DNA of 64,000 nt. It comes from Bacteroidia bacterium (GTDB lineage Bacteria; Bacteroidota; Bacteroidia; Bacteroidales; Prolixibacteraceae). Both the position numbers and the translations under genes were made by a program. Every line of letters starts with the position of its first letter. Positions within the stretch are counted from its first letter, which is position 1. Shown one piece after another: positions 9,554 through 17,958 of this stretch. The stretch is from assembly GCA_025358025.1 (NCBI GenBank), contig JANYKW010000008.1, positions 1 through 64,000 on the forward strand, read 5' to 3'. The notes beneath the pieces were generated by a model that searched no databases, was not told where the DNA came from, and saw nothing but the letters and a program-made list of their open reading frames with translations.

Positions 9554-10372
9554 ATGAATACCGTAAGCATTACCGAACAGGATTCGTTGTATAGTGATTT
9601 GGAAAAGATGTCGGTAAAAGAGTTACTTCAGAAGATCCACGAAGAGGATAAAAAGGTGTTGCCTGCCATTGGTGCGGTGATGCCTCAGATTGAGGCACTT
9701 GTTGAGCAGGTTTTTATCAGGATGAAAAAGGGAGGACGTCTTTTTTATATGGGAGCAGGTACCAGCGGGCGTTTGGGCATTCTGGATGCCTCAGAAATCC
9801 CGCCGACTTTTGGCGTTGGGTATGGATTGGTAATCGGAATGATTGCCGGTGGAGACAAAGCTATCCGCAAAGCAGTGGAAGCTGCAGAAGATGATGAAGA
9901 GATGGGATGGAATGAGTTAAAAAAGATGGAGATCAATGAGATGGATACGGTAGTAGGAATTGCCGCTTCCGGCAGGACACCTTATGTGGTTGGTGCAGTG
10001 AAAAGAGCGAGGGAACATAAAATCCTAACTGCGTGCATCGTCAACAATCCCGGAAGCATCCTTGCTTTGAACGTAGATATTGCCATCGAAGCAATTGTGG
10101 GTCCGGAATTCGTTACCGGCAGTACCCGCATGAAATCAGGCACTTCTCAAAAAATGATCCTAAATATGATTACGACCTCGGTGATGATTAAGCTGGGGCG
10201 GGTCAAAGGGAATAAAATGGTCAACATGCAACTGACTAATCAGAAGCTGATCCACAGGGGAACACGTATGATTGTCAGTGAATTGGGTTACAGTGAGGAT
10301 AAAGCAAAAAGATTGCTCCTGCTGCACGGTTCAGTTAATGAAGTACTCAATGCCGCCAGGACAGAAAAATGA
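9554..10372 (+). CDS. murQ: N-acetylmuramic acid 6-phosphate etherase
   Basis: MurQ removes the D-lactyl ether from cytoplasmic MurNAc-6-phosphate, giving GlcNAc-6-phosphate. The 272-residue protein carries the SIS-domain signature MGAGTSGRLGILDASE at residues 66-81, with Glu81 matching the catalytic Glu of the family. Further conserved blocks are GIAASGRTPYVVGA, the Asn-Asn-Pro region, and GSTRMKSGTSQKMILNM. Length is slightly below the usual ~300 residues because the C-terminal UBA-like helices are short. It sits 10 bp behind the MurK-like kinase and most likely shares its transcript. The gene ends at a perfect palindromic terminator shared with sucD. Confidence 0.95.
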   Translation: MNTVSITEQDSLYSDLEKMSVKELLQKIHEEDKKVLPAIGAVMPQIEALVEQVFIRMKKGGRLFYMGAGTSGRLGILDASEIPPTFGVGYGLVIGMIAGGDKAIRKAVEAAEDDEEMGWNELKKMEINEMDTVVGIAASGRTPYVVGAVKRAREHKILTACIVNNPGSILALNVDIAIEAIVGPEFVTGSTRMKSGTSQKMILNMITTSVMIKLGRVKGNKMVNMQLTNQKLIHRGTRMIVSELGYSEDKAKRLLLLHGSVNEVLNAARTEK

Positions 10373-10373
10373 T

Positions 10374-10417
10374 AGTTAACAAAAATGGGAGAATCGATTC
10401 TCCCATTTTTGTTAACT
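10374..10417. terminator. perfect 44-bp palindrome, bidirectional terminator between murQ and sucD
   Basis: The two halves from 10374 to 10417 are exact reverse complements, centred on GAATCGATTC, with A-tracts on the left and T-tracts on the right of the GC-containing stem. The structure therefore works as an intrinsic terminator in both directions. The sucD stop codon (10414-10412) lies inside the right arm, and the murQ stop ends 2 bp before the left arm. Confidence 0.85.
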
Positions 10418-11281
10418 CATTACCTGCTTAATCAGGTCAGGTATCTCACTTGGTATTTTAGCTACTTTAACGCCAACTCTTTCGAATGCTTTGATTTTCT
10501 CTTCTGCTGTACCACTTCCGCTGGAGATGATGGCACCTGCGTGTCCCATTCTTTTCCCGGGAGGAGCCGACTGTCCTGCAATAAATGCCACCACTGGTTT
10601 GGTAACATGATCCTGAATATATTGAGCCGCACGTTCCTCCGCATCTCCCCCTATCTCACCAATCAGTACAATGGCTTTGGTCTCAGGATCATCCTGAAAC
10701 ATTTGCAACAGCTCAAGGTAATAGAGTCCGGCAACCGGATCTCCGCCAATCCCAACACAAGTACTCTGACCAATGCCATTGCTTGTTAGCTGGTAGACCA
10801 TTTCATAAGTGAGTGTTCCACTGCGGCTCATCAAACCGACATTCCCTTTCAGAAAAATATTTCCAGGCAAAATTCCTACCAGTGCTGCATCAGGAGAGAT
10901 CAGTCCCGGACAATTTGGACCTATTAGTTTGGTTCCCCGTTTTGTCAGGTAAGGCATTACTTTAACCATGTCGAGTGTAGGAACCCCTTCTGAGATGGCA
11001 ATAACGAGTTCAATTCCGGCTTCAGAGGCTTCCAGTATGGCATCAGCTGCAAGATGTGCCGGTACGAAAATTATGGAAGTATTGGCTCCAGTTGCGTGAA
11101 CTGCTTGTTCAACGGTATTGAAAACAGGAATGCCATCAACGGCCGAACCCCCTTTCCCGGGTGATACACCAGCGACAACATTTGTTCCATAGGCTTTCAT
11201 TTTACCTGCATGGAAACTTCCATCCCTGCCTGTGATCCCTTGTACCAATAATTTCGTATTCTGATTGACTAAAATGCTCAT
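10412..11281 (-). CDS. sucD: succinyl-CoA synthetase alpha subunit
   Basis: SucD forms the CoA-binding half of the TCA-cycle enzyme that interconverts succinyl-CoA and succinate with nucleotide triphosphate. At 289 residues it has normal length. Visible features are the CoA-binding N-terminal Rossmann region ([16 protein letters not shown]), [11 protein letters not shown], the loop SRSGTLTYE, and the phosphorylated active-site His247 in [10 protein letters not shown]. It follows sucC by 21 bp on the minus strand, so the pair is an operon. Its stop codon is embedded in the shared palindromic terminator with murQ. Confidence 0.97.
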   Translation of the reverse strand: MSILVNQNTKLLVQGITGRDGSFHAGKMKAYGTNVVAGVSPGKGGSAVDGIPVFNTVEQAVHATGANTSIIFVPAHLAADAILEASEAGIELVIAISEGVPTLDMVKVMPYLTKRGTKLIGPNCPGLISPDAALVGILPGNIFLKGNVGLMSRSGTLTYEMVYQLTSNGIGQSTCVGIGGDPVAGLYYLELLQMFQDDPETKAIVLIGEIGGDAEERAAQYIQDHVTKPVVAFIAGQSAPPGKRMGHAGAIISSGSGTAEEKIKAFERVGVKVAKIPSEIPDLIKQVMS

Positions 11282-11302
11282 ATGTGTTTAATAAGTTGGT
11301 TC

Positions 11303-12439
11303 TTAATTTTGTGCGCACAATTCAATGGCTTTTTGAGCAGCCTGACTCATGGTCTCAACAATTGGCAGATTGGCCTGTTTAAGAATTTCGAGTCCTTCTT
11401 TTGAGTTGGTTCCGGATAGACGAACTACAATAGGAATTTCGACCTTTAACTTCTCGAGGGCAATGATTAAACCACGCGCCACGTCGTCGCACCGTGTTAT
11501 GCCACCAAAAATATTGATCATGACAACCTTAACATTTTTATCTGAAAGGATGAGATTCATCGCATCAATTACTTTTTGGGGATTTGAGCTCCCACCGATA
11601 TCAAGAAAATTGGCTGGTTCTCCACCGAAATATTTGATCAGGTCGAGTGTGGCCATTGCCAGGCCGGCGCCGTTTACCATGCAACCAATTGATCCATCCA
11701 ATCGAATGTATGTCAAACCCTTTTCGTTGGCATCAATTTCTTTCCGCTCATCTTCAGTTGGTTCATTCAAGGCTTCGACTTCAGGCTGACGGAACAGCGC
11801 ATTGTCATCAAAATTCATCTTGCCATCAAGTGCCAGAAGCTTGCCATCTTCGGTAATTACCAGAGGATTGATCTCTACCAAGGATGAATCTGTATCCATA
11901 AAAATCCGGTATAGTTTCTGGAACATATCTGCTCCCTGCTTTACTAAATTGAAATCACTGAAAAGGGCAAAAGCAATCTTTCTTGCCAGAAAAGGGGTCA
12001 TTCCCAGATCCGGATCAATAACAAATTTGTGTATGGCATCCGGATTTTCTTTGGCTACTTCCTCAATCTCGACACCTCCCTCGCTGCTAGCCATGAAAAT
12101 AACTGACTTTGAGTTACGGTCGATAGTCAGGCCAACATAAAACTCGGAAGAGAATTTTACTCCCTGTGCTATCAATATCTTTTCTACCGTATATCCCTTG
12201 ATATCCATGCCAAGGATCTTGCCAGCCATCTCCGGAACCTCTTCCGCGGTTCTTGCCAGCTTCACACCTCCAGCCTTGCCCCTCCCTCCGACAAGCACCT
12301 GAGCTTTAACTACAACCGGCAATCCAAGCTTCTCCGCAGCCGCAACTGCCTCGGCGACAGTGTAGCATACAATTTCATTGGTTACAGGGATCCGATAACG
12401 TGAAAAAATCTCTTTTGCTTGATATTCGTGAATCTTCAT
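11303..12439 (-). CDS. sucC: succinyl-CoA synthetase beta subunit (ADP-forming type)
   Basis: SucC carries the ATP-grasp nucleotide-binding domain of succinyl-CoA synthetase and pairs with the downstream SucD. The 378-residue protein starts MKIHEYQAKEIFSRY, typical of the family, followed by VVKAQVLVGGRGKAGGVKLA in the ATP-grasp domain, LVEINPLVITEDGKLLALD for metal binding, and the C-terminal GCMVNGAGLAMATLD and NIFGGITRCD blocks that contact the alpha subunit. It is first in the sucCD operon and divergent from yitT, with 153 bp between their starts. No unusual residues were noticed. Confidence 0.97.
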   Translation of the reverse strand: MKIHEYQAKEIFSRYRIPVTNEIVCYTVAEAVAAAEKLGLPVVVKAQVLVGGRGKAGGVKLARTAEEVPEMAGKILGMDIKGYTVEKILIAQGVKFSSEFYVGLTIDRNSKSVIFMASSEGGVEIEEVAKENPDAIHKFVIDPDLGMTPFLARKIAFALFSDFNLVKQGADMFQKLYRIFMDTDSSLVEINPLVITEDGKLLALDGKMNFDDNALFRQPEVEALNEPTEDERKEIDANEKGLTYIRLDGSIGCMVNGAGLAMATLDLIKYFGGEPANFLDIGGSSNPQKVIDAMNLILSDKNVKVVMINIFGGITRCDDVARGLIIALEKLKVEIPIVVRLSGTNSKEGLEILKQANLPIVETMSQAAQKAIELCAQN

Positions 12440-12592
12440 ATCTAAATAATTTGATTAAAATACGTTGGTCAGTGAAAAAATTGATATTTAGCCTATTCGA
12501 ATTTTCTGACGGAAAAGTTTAGTTTGTTAATTCGTCGTGAAATTAAGTAAATTTTTAAAAAAGATTTAATTTAGCACTTCTAAATATTCCCC

Positions 12593-13450
12593 ATGAGCAA
12601 GAAAATATTTTCCGGTATTCAAATGTATTCATTCATGATCATCGGGTTGGCTCTGTATGCTTTTGGGGTGACAGCTTTCCTTATTCCGCTGAAGATTACT
12701 GCAGGTGGTGTAACCGGTATTTCCATGCTGATATATTATGCAACCGGCATCCCCACAGGATATCCCTATTTTATCATAAACAGCTTTCTTGTAGTTTTGG
12801 CTATCCGAATTCTGGGCACCAGTTTTGGTCTGAAAACCTTTTTTAGTATGGTGGTCATCTCCATACTGCTCAATGTTATGCAGGGTTTTATTAAAGAACC
12901 ACTTGTTAAGGATATTTTTCTTTCCTCCGTATTGGGAGGGATCCTGGGTGGTGTCGGTTTGGGAATCACCTTCAACCAGGGCGGGAGCACCGGAGGCACG
13001 GACATCATTGCCATGATCATCAATAAGTATCGAAATATTAGTCCTGGCAGAATTATTATGTATTGTGATGTAATTATTATTACATCCTCTTACTTTGTAC
13101 TTGCGTCGGTAGAAAAACTGGTATACGGTTATGTTACGATGTGGATCGTGGCTTATTCAATCGATGCGTTTCTGACCGGAGCTCAGCAGTCTGTTCAACT
13201 TTTTATCTTTTCTGAGAAATATGAACAGATTGCTGACTTTATCAACACAGAATCCCGGCGAGGATTGACGGTCATTGAAGGTACAGGCTGGTACACGAAG
13301 AAACAGGTGAAGATGATTATGACAGTAGTTAAAAAGAGAGAATCTCCCATGATTTTTCAAAGAATTAAAGAGATCGACCCGGAGGCCTTTATTTCACAAG
13401 GTTCTGTGATGGGTGTTTATGGGAAGGGGTTTGATGAAATCAAGCTATAA
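12593..13450 (+). CDS. YitT family membrane protein
   Basis: The 285-residue protein has five or six hydrophobic helices in residues 1-195 followed by a soluble C-terminal DUF2179 domain of about 80 residues (GRGKGFDEIK-type end, with VIEGTGWYTKKQVKMIMTVV). The core carries the YitT hallmarks GGVTGISMLIYY and FNQGGSTGGTDIIAMIINKY. The family is widespread and proposed to be transporters, but a substrate is not established. The downstream M23 peptidase overlaps it by 17 bp in another frame, so translation of the two is probably coupled. Confidence 0.9.
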   Translation: MSKKIFSGIQMYSFMIIGLALYAFGVTAFLIPLKITAGGVTGISMLIYYATGIPTGYPYFIINSFLVVLAIRILGTSFGLKTFFSMVVISILLNVMQGFIKEPLVKDIFLSSVLGGILGGVGLGITFNQGGSTGGTDIIAMIINKYRNISPGRIIMYCDVIIITSSYFVLASVEKLVYGYVTMWIVAYSIDAFLTGAQQSVQLFIFSEKYEQIADFINTESRRGLTVIEGTGWYTKKQVKMIMTVVKKRESPMIFQRIKEIDPEAFISQGSVMGVYGKGFDEIKL

Positions 13451-14774
13451 AACGAAATGGTTTCGCCGGATTCAGAAAGCAGGAAAGGGGTCTGTTCAAA
13501 GAAAAAATCTCCCCGAATGGGTATTGGGAATTTCTCTGTTTCTCCTGCTTATTTTTAGCTTTTCCCGCATCATGTGGTATAATTACATGATACCAACCGT
13601 CGATCTTAAAGAGGACATTCTTTTGGTAGAGCCTAAATTGCTATTTGGTCTGCCAGTCGACTCCTTCCACGTGGAGGAGAACAATGTCAAGGCCAATGAG
13701 AGTCTCTCGGATATATTAACTGACCGGGGAGTTTCCTCCATGGTTATCGATCGTATTGCACATTTGCCTTCATCAGTTTTCGATCTTCGCAAGATGAAGA
13801 AAGGCAACGAATACGCGGTATTTTACTCCCGTGATTCCTTGCGTAATCCCCTCTATTTTGTTTATTCTGAAGATGATGTCAATTATTATCAATATCAGCT
13901 TTCATTCGATTCGTGCAATGTCATTCATGGCAAGAATGAAGTGACTACTGAGCGAAAAATTGTTACTGGTACCATAAATTCCTCCTTGTGGAATGCCATG
14001 AAAGAGAATAATCTTGATCCAATGTTAGCCATTCATTTGTCGGATCTTTTTGCCTGGACCATAGATTTCTTCGCGATACAAAAAGGGGATCACTTCACCG
14101 TCTTGTATAATCAGGATTATGTCAAAGGCGAAAAAATTGGAATAGGCTTGATTCATGCGGCAATCTTTAATTCTTCAGGTCAGGATTTTTATGCCATTCA
14201 TTTTGAACAGGAAGATGGTCAGAACTACTTTGATGAGCTAGGAAGGAGCATCAGAAAAGAATTCTTAAAGGCGCCTCTAAAATTCTCAAGAATCAGTTCG
14301 CGTTTTACTGCAGCCAGGATGCACCCCGTTCTGCGTATTGTGAGACCTCATTTCGGCGTGGATTACGCTGCTGCAACCGGAACACCTGTCCATACCATTG
14401 GGGAAGGTGTGGTGATAACAAGAGCTTATCAGCCAGGGGGTGGAGGTAATTTTATTAAAATCAGGCACAATTCGGTCTACACGACAACCTACATGCACCT
14501 TTCAAAATTTGCTTCCGGGATTCAGACAGGAACCCGGGTTAAACAGGGTGATGTTATTGGCTATGTTGGATCAACCGGTCTTGCCTCCGGACCTCACCTG
14601 GATTATCGTGTATTTATGAATGGATTTCCAATAGACCCCCTAAAATTGAAATCACCTCCGGCCGACCCTGTCAATGATAAGAATAAGCCTGTTTTTATGC
14701 TCCTAAGAGACAAATTGCTAAGAGAACTGAAGAATGTAAATCAGGAAGGATCTAAAAAGAATGCCACGAACTGA
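13434..14774 (+). CDS. M23 family (LytM-like) peptidase, membrane-anchored
   Basis: The start was set to ATG 13434, giving 446 residues, because GGGAAGGGG lies just upstream and the protein then begins MKSSYKTKW; earlier in-frame ATGs at 13413 and 13419 are inside yitT with no such site. A single transmembrane helix spans about residues 30-48. The N-terminal region to about 285 is the LysM/OapA-like spacer typical of Bacteroidota M23 proteins. The catalytic domain shows His306 and Asp310 (HFGVD), His355 (YMHLS) and His388 (GPHLDYR). Residue 390 is Asp where the canonical HxH motif has the last zinc-ligand His. It may be an endopeptidase with an altered metal site or a regulatory homologue. 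It converges on manC with 4 bp between stops, both within the short palindrome CTGATCAATCAG (14771-14782). Confidence 0.85.
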   Translation: MKSSYKTKWFRRIQKAGKGSVQRKNLPEWVLGISLFLLLIFSFSRIMWYNYMIPTVDLKEDILLVEPKLLFGLPVDSFHVEENNVKANESLSDILTDRGVSSMVIDRIAHLPSSVFDLRKMKKGNEYAVFYSRDSLRNPLYFVYSEDDVNYYQYQLSFDSCNVIHGKNEVTTERKIVTGTINSSLWNAMKENNLDPMLAIHLSDLFAWTIDFFAIQKGDHFTVLYNQDYVKGEKIGIGLIHAAIFNSSGQDFYAIHFEQEDGQNYFDELGRSIRKEFLKAPLKFSRISSRFTAARMHPVLRIVRPHFGVDYAAATGTPVHTIGEGVVITRAYQPGGGGNFIKIRHNSVYTTTYMHLSKFASGIQTGTRVKQGDVIGYVGSTGLASGPHLDYRVFMNGFPIDPLKLKSPPADPVNDKNKPVFMLLRDKLLRELKNVNQEGSKKNATN

Positions 14775-14778
14775 TCAA

Positions 14779-15870
14779 TCAGATTTTTTTCTCTTCCGAT
14801 AACATCACATCTGCAACAAACTGCCGGATTTGTTGTTCATCATCCTTCTTACATATGAGTAAAACCTTTCCCGACTCTACGATGATATAATCTTTTAATC
14901 CCTGTATGACAGAAATCTTTGCTTCAGGCAGGTTAATAATACAACCTTCTGTTTCATACAGAAAGACCTTGCTGCCGGAAACGGCATTACCTGCCTTGTC
15001 CAGGGGGTGATTTTCATAGAGTGATCCCCAGGTTCCCAAATCAGACCAACCAAAATCGGCAGTTAAAACATATACATTATCGGCTTTCTCCATGACTCCG
15101 TAATCAATGGAGATATTGGGGCATTCAGAGTAAGTTTTGTTGATAAAGTGGCATTCGTCTGCAGTATTGATCAATTTTTTTCCGTTCTCAAAAATGGTAT
15201 TGAGATCCGGCAGATATTTTTCAAAGGCTTTTTGGATGGCAAGTGCCGACCAGACAAAAATTCCTGAATTCCAGAAAAATTCTCCTGTATCCACAAAAAC
15301 CTGGGCCATTTCACGATCAGGTTTTTCAGTGAAGGTCTTCACTTTGAAAAGATTGTCATAGAGGTTGTAATCCATTTTCTCGTTTACCTGGATATAGCCA
15401 TAACCGGTTTCAGGTCTTGATGGTTGAATCCCCAAAGTGACCAGCACCTCCTTTTCGCCAGCAAACTGTAGTCCTTTTTCTATCTCATTAAGAAACAAAT
15501 CTTCTTTCAGGATCAGGTGATCGGAGGGTGAAACAACCATTTTAGCCGTCGGACAAACGCTGAGAATTTTGTATGTCGCATAGGCGATACAAGGAGCAGT
15601 ATTTCTTCTGAGGGGTTCAAGCAAAACCTGAGATTCACTAAGTAAAGGTAGCTGCTCCATCACCAGATCTTTGTACTTTTCGCTGGTAACGACGTAAACA
15701 TTTTCAGCAGGAATGATACGGTTGAATCGTTCGAAGGTAAGTTGAAGCAAAGTTTTGCCAATGCCCAGAATATCAATAAACTGCTTAGGCCGGTCTGCAG
15801 TACTAAGTGGCCAGAAACGGCTACCGATTCCGCCGGCCATAATAATGCAGTAGTTTTTACAATTTTCCAT
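14779..15870 (-). CDS. manC: mannose-1-phosphate guanylyltransferase
   Basis: The enzyme makes GDP-mannose from mannose-1-phosphate and GTP for glycan and O-antigen synthesis in the cytoplasm. The 363-residue protein begins with the nucleotidyltransferase signature IMAGGIGSRFWPLSTADRPK and continues with EPLRRNTAPCIAYATYKI, VSPSDHLI, the TEKPD strand and FFWNSGIFVW. It is the short form without a C-terminal phosphomannose isomerase cupin. A TAATTTTG -7-like box lies at 15895-15888, 18 bp upstream of the ATG. Convergent with the M23 gene and divergent from mlaE. Confidence 0.93.
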   Translation of the reverse strand: MENCKNYCIIMAGGIGSRFWPLSTADRPKQFIDILGIGKTLLQLTFERFNRIIPAENVYVVTSEKYKDLVMEQLPLLSESQVLLEPLRRNTAPCIAYATYKILSVCPTAKMVVSPSDHLILKEDLFLNEIEKGLQFAGEKEVLVTLGIQPSRPETGYGYIQVNEKMDYNLYDNLFKVKTFTEKPDREMAQVFVDTGEFFWNSGIFVWSALAIQKAFEKYLPDLNTIFENGKKLINTADECHFINKTYSECPNISIDYGVMEKADNVYVLTADFGWSDLGTWGSLYENHPLDKAGNAVSGSKVFLYETEGCIINLPEAKISVIQGLKDYIIVESGKVLLICKKDDEQQIRQFVADVMLSEEKKI

Positions 15871-15992
15871 GTTCAGGCTATTTTGATCAAAATTAGCTTA
15901 TTTTTTTAGAATCAGCATATATTCCAAATAAAAGCCAACCGCAAAACACATCCTGCCTTTGTTTAAATATTTGTATTTTTACAAAAAAAAGT

Positions 15993-16733
15993 ATGAAGGT
16001 TTTCAACGAAATCGGGAGTTACTTTTTGTTGATGTACCGGGTTTTCAGCAGGCCTGAAAAGAAGCAAATCTATTGGCGCCAAGTGCTTCTGGAGATTGAA
16101 AAGCTTGGGATTCACTCTTTGGGAATCGTTGCTATTATATCCGTTTTCATGGGGGGAATTATCACACTTCAGTTAACTTACAATATGACCAGTCCACTGA
16201 TGCCCATTTACCTCATTGGTCTTGGAAACCGCGATACGCTGATACTTGAATTTTCCTGTACGATATTGAGCCTGATGCTGGCAGGGAAAGTCGGATCGAA
16301 TATTGCTTCTGAAATTGGTAGTATGCGGGTGACTGAACAAATTGATTCACTTGAGCTGATGGGCGTTAATTCAGCCTCCTTCCTGATTCTTCCGAAAATT
16401 GCAGCAGTAGTTTTTATGAGCCCTATATTATTCATCCTTAGTGTATTCTGTGGAATAATCGGAGGTTTGATTGCTGGTCCGCTCTCAGGAGTTCTCACGA
16501 TTGCAGAGTATGTTGGAGGTATCAGAAGCTTTTTTGTTTCGTACTATGTTACTTTTTCCATGATCAAAACGTTGGTTTTCGGATTTTTGATTGCTACAGT
16601 TCCTGCATTTAATGGTTATTACGTACAGGGAGGTGCCCTGGAAGTTGGTAAGGCCAGTACACGATCTGTTGTAAATACCAGTATCCTGATCCTCTTTTTT
16701 GACCTGGTTCTGACACAATTACTTTTCAAATGA
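15993..16733 (+). CDS. mlaE: MlaE-type ABC transporter permease
   Basis: This 246-residue integral membrane protein is the permease of an Mla-type phospholipid transport system that keeps the outer membrane asymmetric. It shows the family blocks MGGIITLQLTYNM, AGKVGSNIASEIGSMRVTEQIDSLELMGVN and FVSYYVTFSMIKTLVFGFLIA. Its last codons overlap the mlaF start by 4 bp (ATGA), which ties the two translationally. No MlaD substrate-binding gene follows within the operon, which is common in Bacteroidota where it lies elsewhere. Confidence 0.92.
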   Translation: MKVFNEIGSYFLLMYRVFSRPEKKQIYWRQVLLEIEKLGIHSLGIVAIISVFMGGIITLQLTYNMTSPLMPIYLIGLGNRDTLILEFSCTILSLMLAGKVGSNIASEIGSMRVTEQIDSLELMGVNSASFLILPKIAAVVFMSPILFILSVFCGIIGGLIAGPLSGVLTIAEYVGGIRSFFVSYYVTFSMIKTLVFGFLIATVPAFNGYYVQGGALEVGKASTRSVVNTSILILFFDLVLTQLLFK

Positions 16734-17500
16734 TTGAAATAAAAAATATAAAGAAATCATTCGAAAACAGGCCTGTCCTGAAGGATATATCTACTCTTTT
16801 TGAAAAAGGTAAAACCAATTTGATTATTGGTCAGAGTGGATCGGGAAAGACGGTTCTGCTGAAATCAATTGTAAGGCTTCTGGAAGTTGATGAAGGAGAG
16901 ATCCTTTTTGATGGCAGGGATATAAGGAAGCTGAATTTCAGAGATCTCAAACAGCTTCGCAAGGAGATGGGAATGGTTTTCCAGGGCGGTGCTTTGTTCG
17001 ATTCGCTGAATGTAGCCGAGAATGTGCAATTCCCGATGAATATGTTCACAACCATGACGCCGGGAGAAAAGGCCAGGCATGTGGATTTCTGCCTTGATCG
17101 CGTGAATATCAAAGGTGCCCATCATCTCTCCCCTTCTGAAATATCCGGGGGTATGCGTAAGCGGGTAGCCATTGCCAGAGCCATTGCCCTTAACCCGAAA
17201 TATCTCTTCTGTGATGAGCCAAATTCGGGTCTTGATCCGGTTACTTCCATTCTAATTGATAACCTAATCAAAGAGATTACGGTGGAATTTGATATCACTA
17301 CCCTGATCAATACACACGATATGAACTCCGTAATGGAGATAGGCGATAACATTTTATTCATCTCAGAGGGTGAAAAAGGATGGGAAGGAAATAGCACCCA
17401 GGTGTTGTTTACAAATAATAAAAAACTGAACGAATTTGTATTTGCATCACCCTTGTCAAAAAGAATTCGTGATCTGAAACAAAGGGAGGACGACGAATGA
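16730..17500 (+). CDS. mlaF: MlaF-type ABC transporter ATP-binding protein
   Basis: The 256-residue ATPase energises the MlaE permease. It has Walker A GQSGSGKT near residue 34, the Q-loop at VFQGGALFDSLNV, the ABC signature as SGGMRKRVAIARAIA, Walker B as YLFCDEPNSGLDP, and the switch His in INTHDMNSV. The SGGM form of the signature and the GALFDSL block are characteristic of MlaF. It overlaps mlaE upstream and the DUF4296 lipoprotein downstream by 4 bp each (ATGA). Confidence 0.93.
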   Translation: MIEIKNIKKSFENRPVLKDISTLFEKGKTNLIIGQSGSGKTVLLKSIVRLLEVDEGEILFDGRDIRKLNFRDLKQLRKEMGMVFQGGALFDSLNVAENVQFPMNMFTTMTPGEKARHVDFCLDRVNIKGAHHLSPSEISGGMRKRVAIARAIALNPKYLFCDEPNSGLDPVTSILIDNLIKEITVEFDITTLINTHDMNSVMEIGDNILFISEGEKGWEGNSTQVLFTNNKKLNEFVFASPLSKRIRDLKQREDDE

Positions 17501-17937
17501 GATACAGTCAATATTTTATATTTTTTGTGCTGCTGGCACTTCTGGCCTGCTCGGGGAATGCTTTACCTGAAGGGGTACTGCCAAAGAAGAAGATGGTACC
17601 TATCCTTGTGGATATTCATCTTTCGGAGGCCATCAACATTCAAAAATACAGCATGTCCATGGTCAGAGACAGTCTCCCCGAGGATCTATACCTCTCCATT
17701 TGCCAAAAATACAAACTCGATCGCTCTGTTATAGAGAAGTCACTTCATTACTACGGGAAGCACACCGGAGAATATATACCTATCTATGATGAGGTTCTGA
17801 ATGTTCTCAGTGAGATGGATGTGAAGGCTAAAAGTGATTCGCTCAGGCCTGTTCAAAAGGGGAGATTTGATGCTGACACATTAAAAGGTAAGAGACCTCC
17901 GCCGCCTGCCAGGAAGAGAGATTCCCAAATCAGGTGA
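17497..17937 (+). CDS. DUF4296 lipoprotein
   Basis: The protein is 146 residues with a short hydrophobic leader ending in LLALLACSG, a lipobox with Cys at residue 18. The body VLPKKKMVPILVDIHLSEA and the following LYLSICQKYKLDRSVIEKSL match the Bacteroidota-specific DUF4296 family, whose function is not known. The C-terminus is basic and proline-rich. The 4-bp overlap with mlaF suggests it is made together with the Mla ATPase and may act with that system in the periplasm, which is inference from position only. Confidence 0.8.
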   Translation: MRYSQYFIFFVLLALLACSGNALPEGVLPKKKMVPILVDIHLSEAINIQKYSMSMVRDSLPEDLYLSICQKYKLDRSVIEKSLHYYGKHTGEYIPIYDEVLNVLSEMDVKAKSDSLRPVQKGRFDADTLKGKRPPPPARKRDSQIR

Positions 17938-17958
17938 GGAATTTTTAAGAAATGACAC

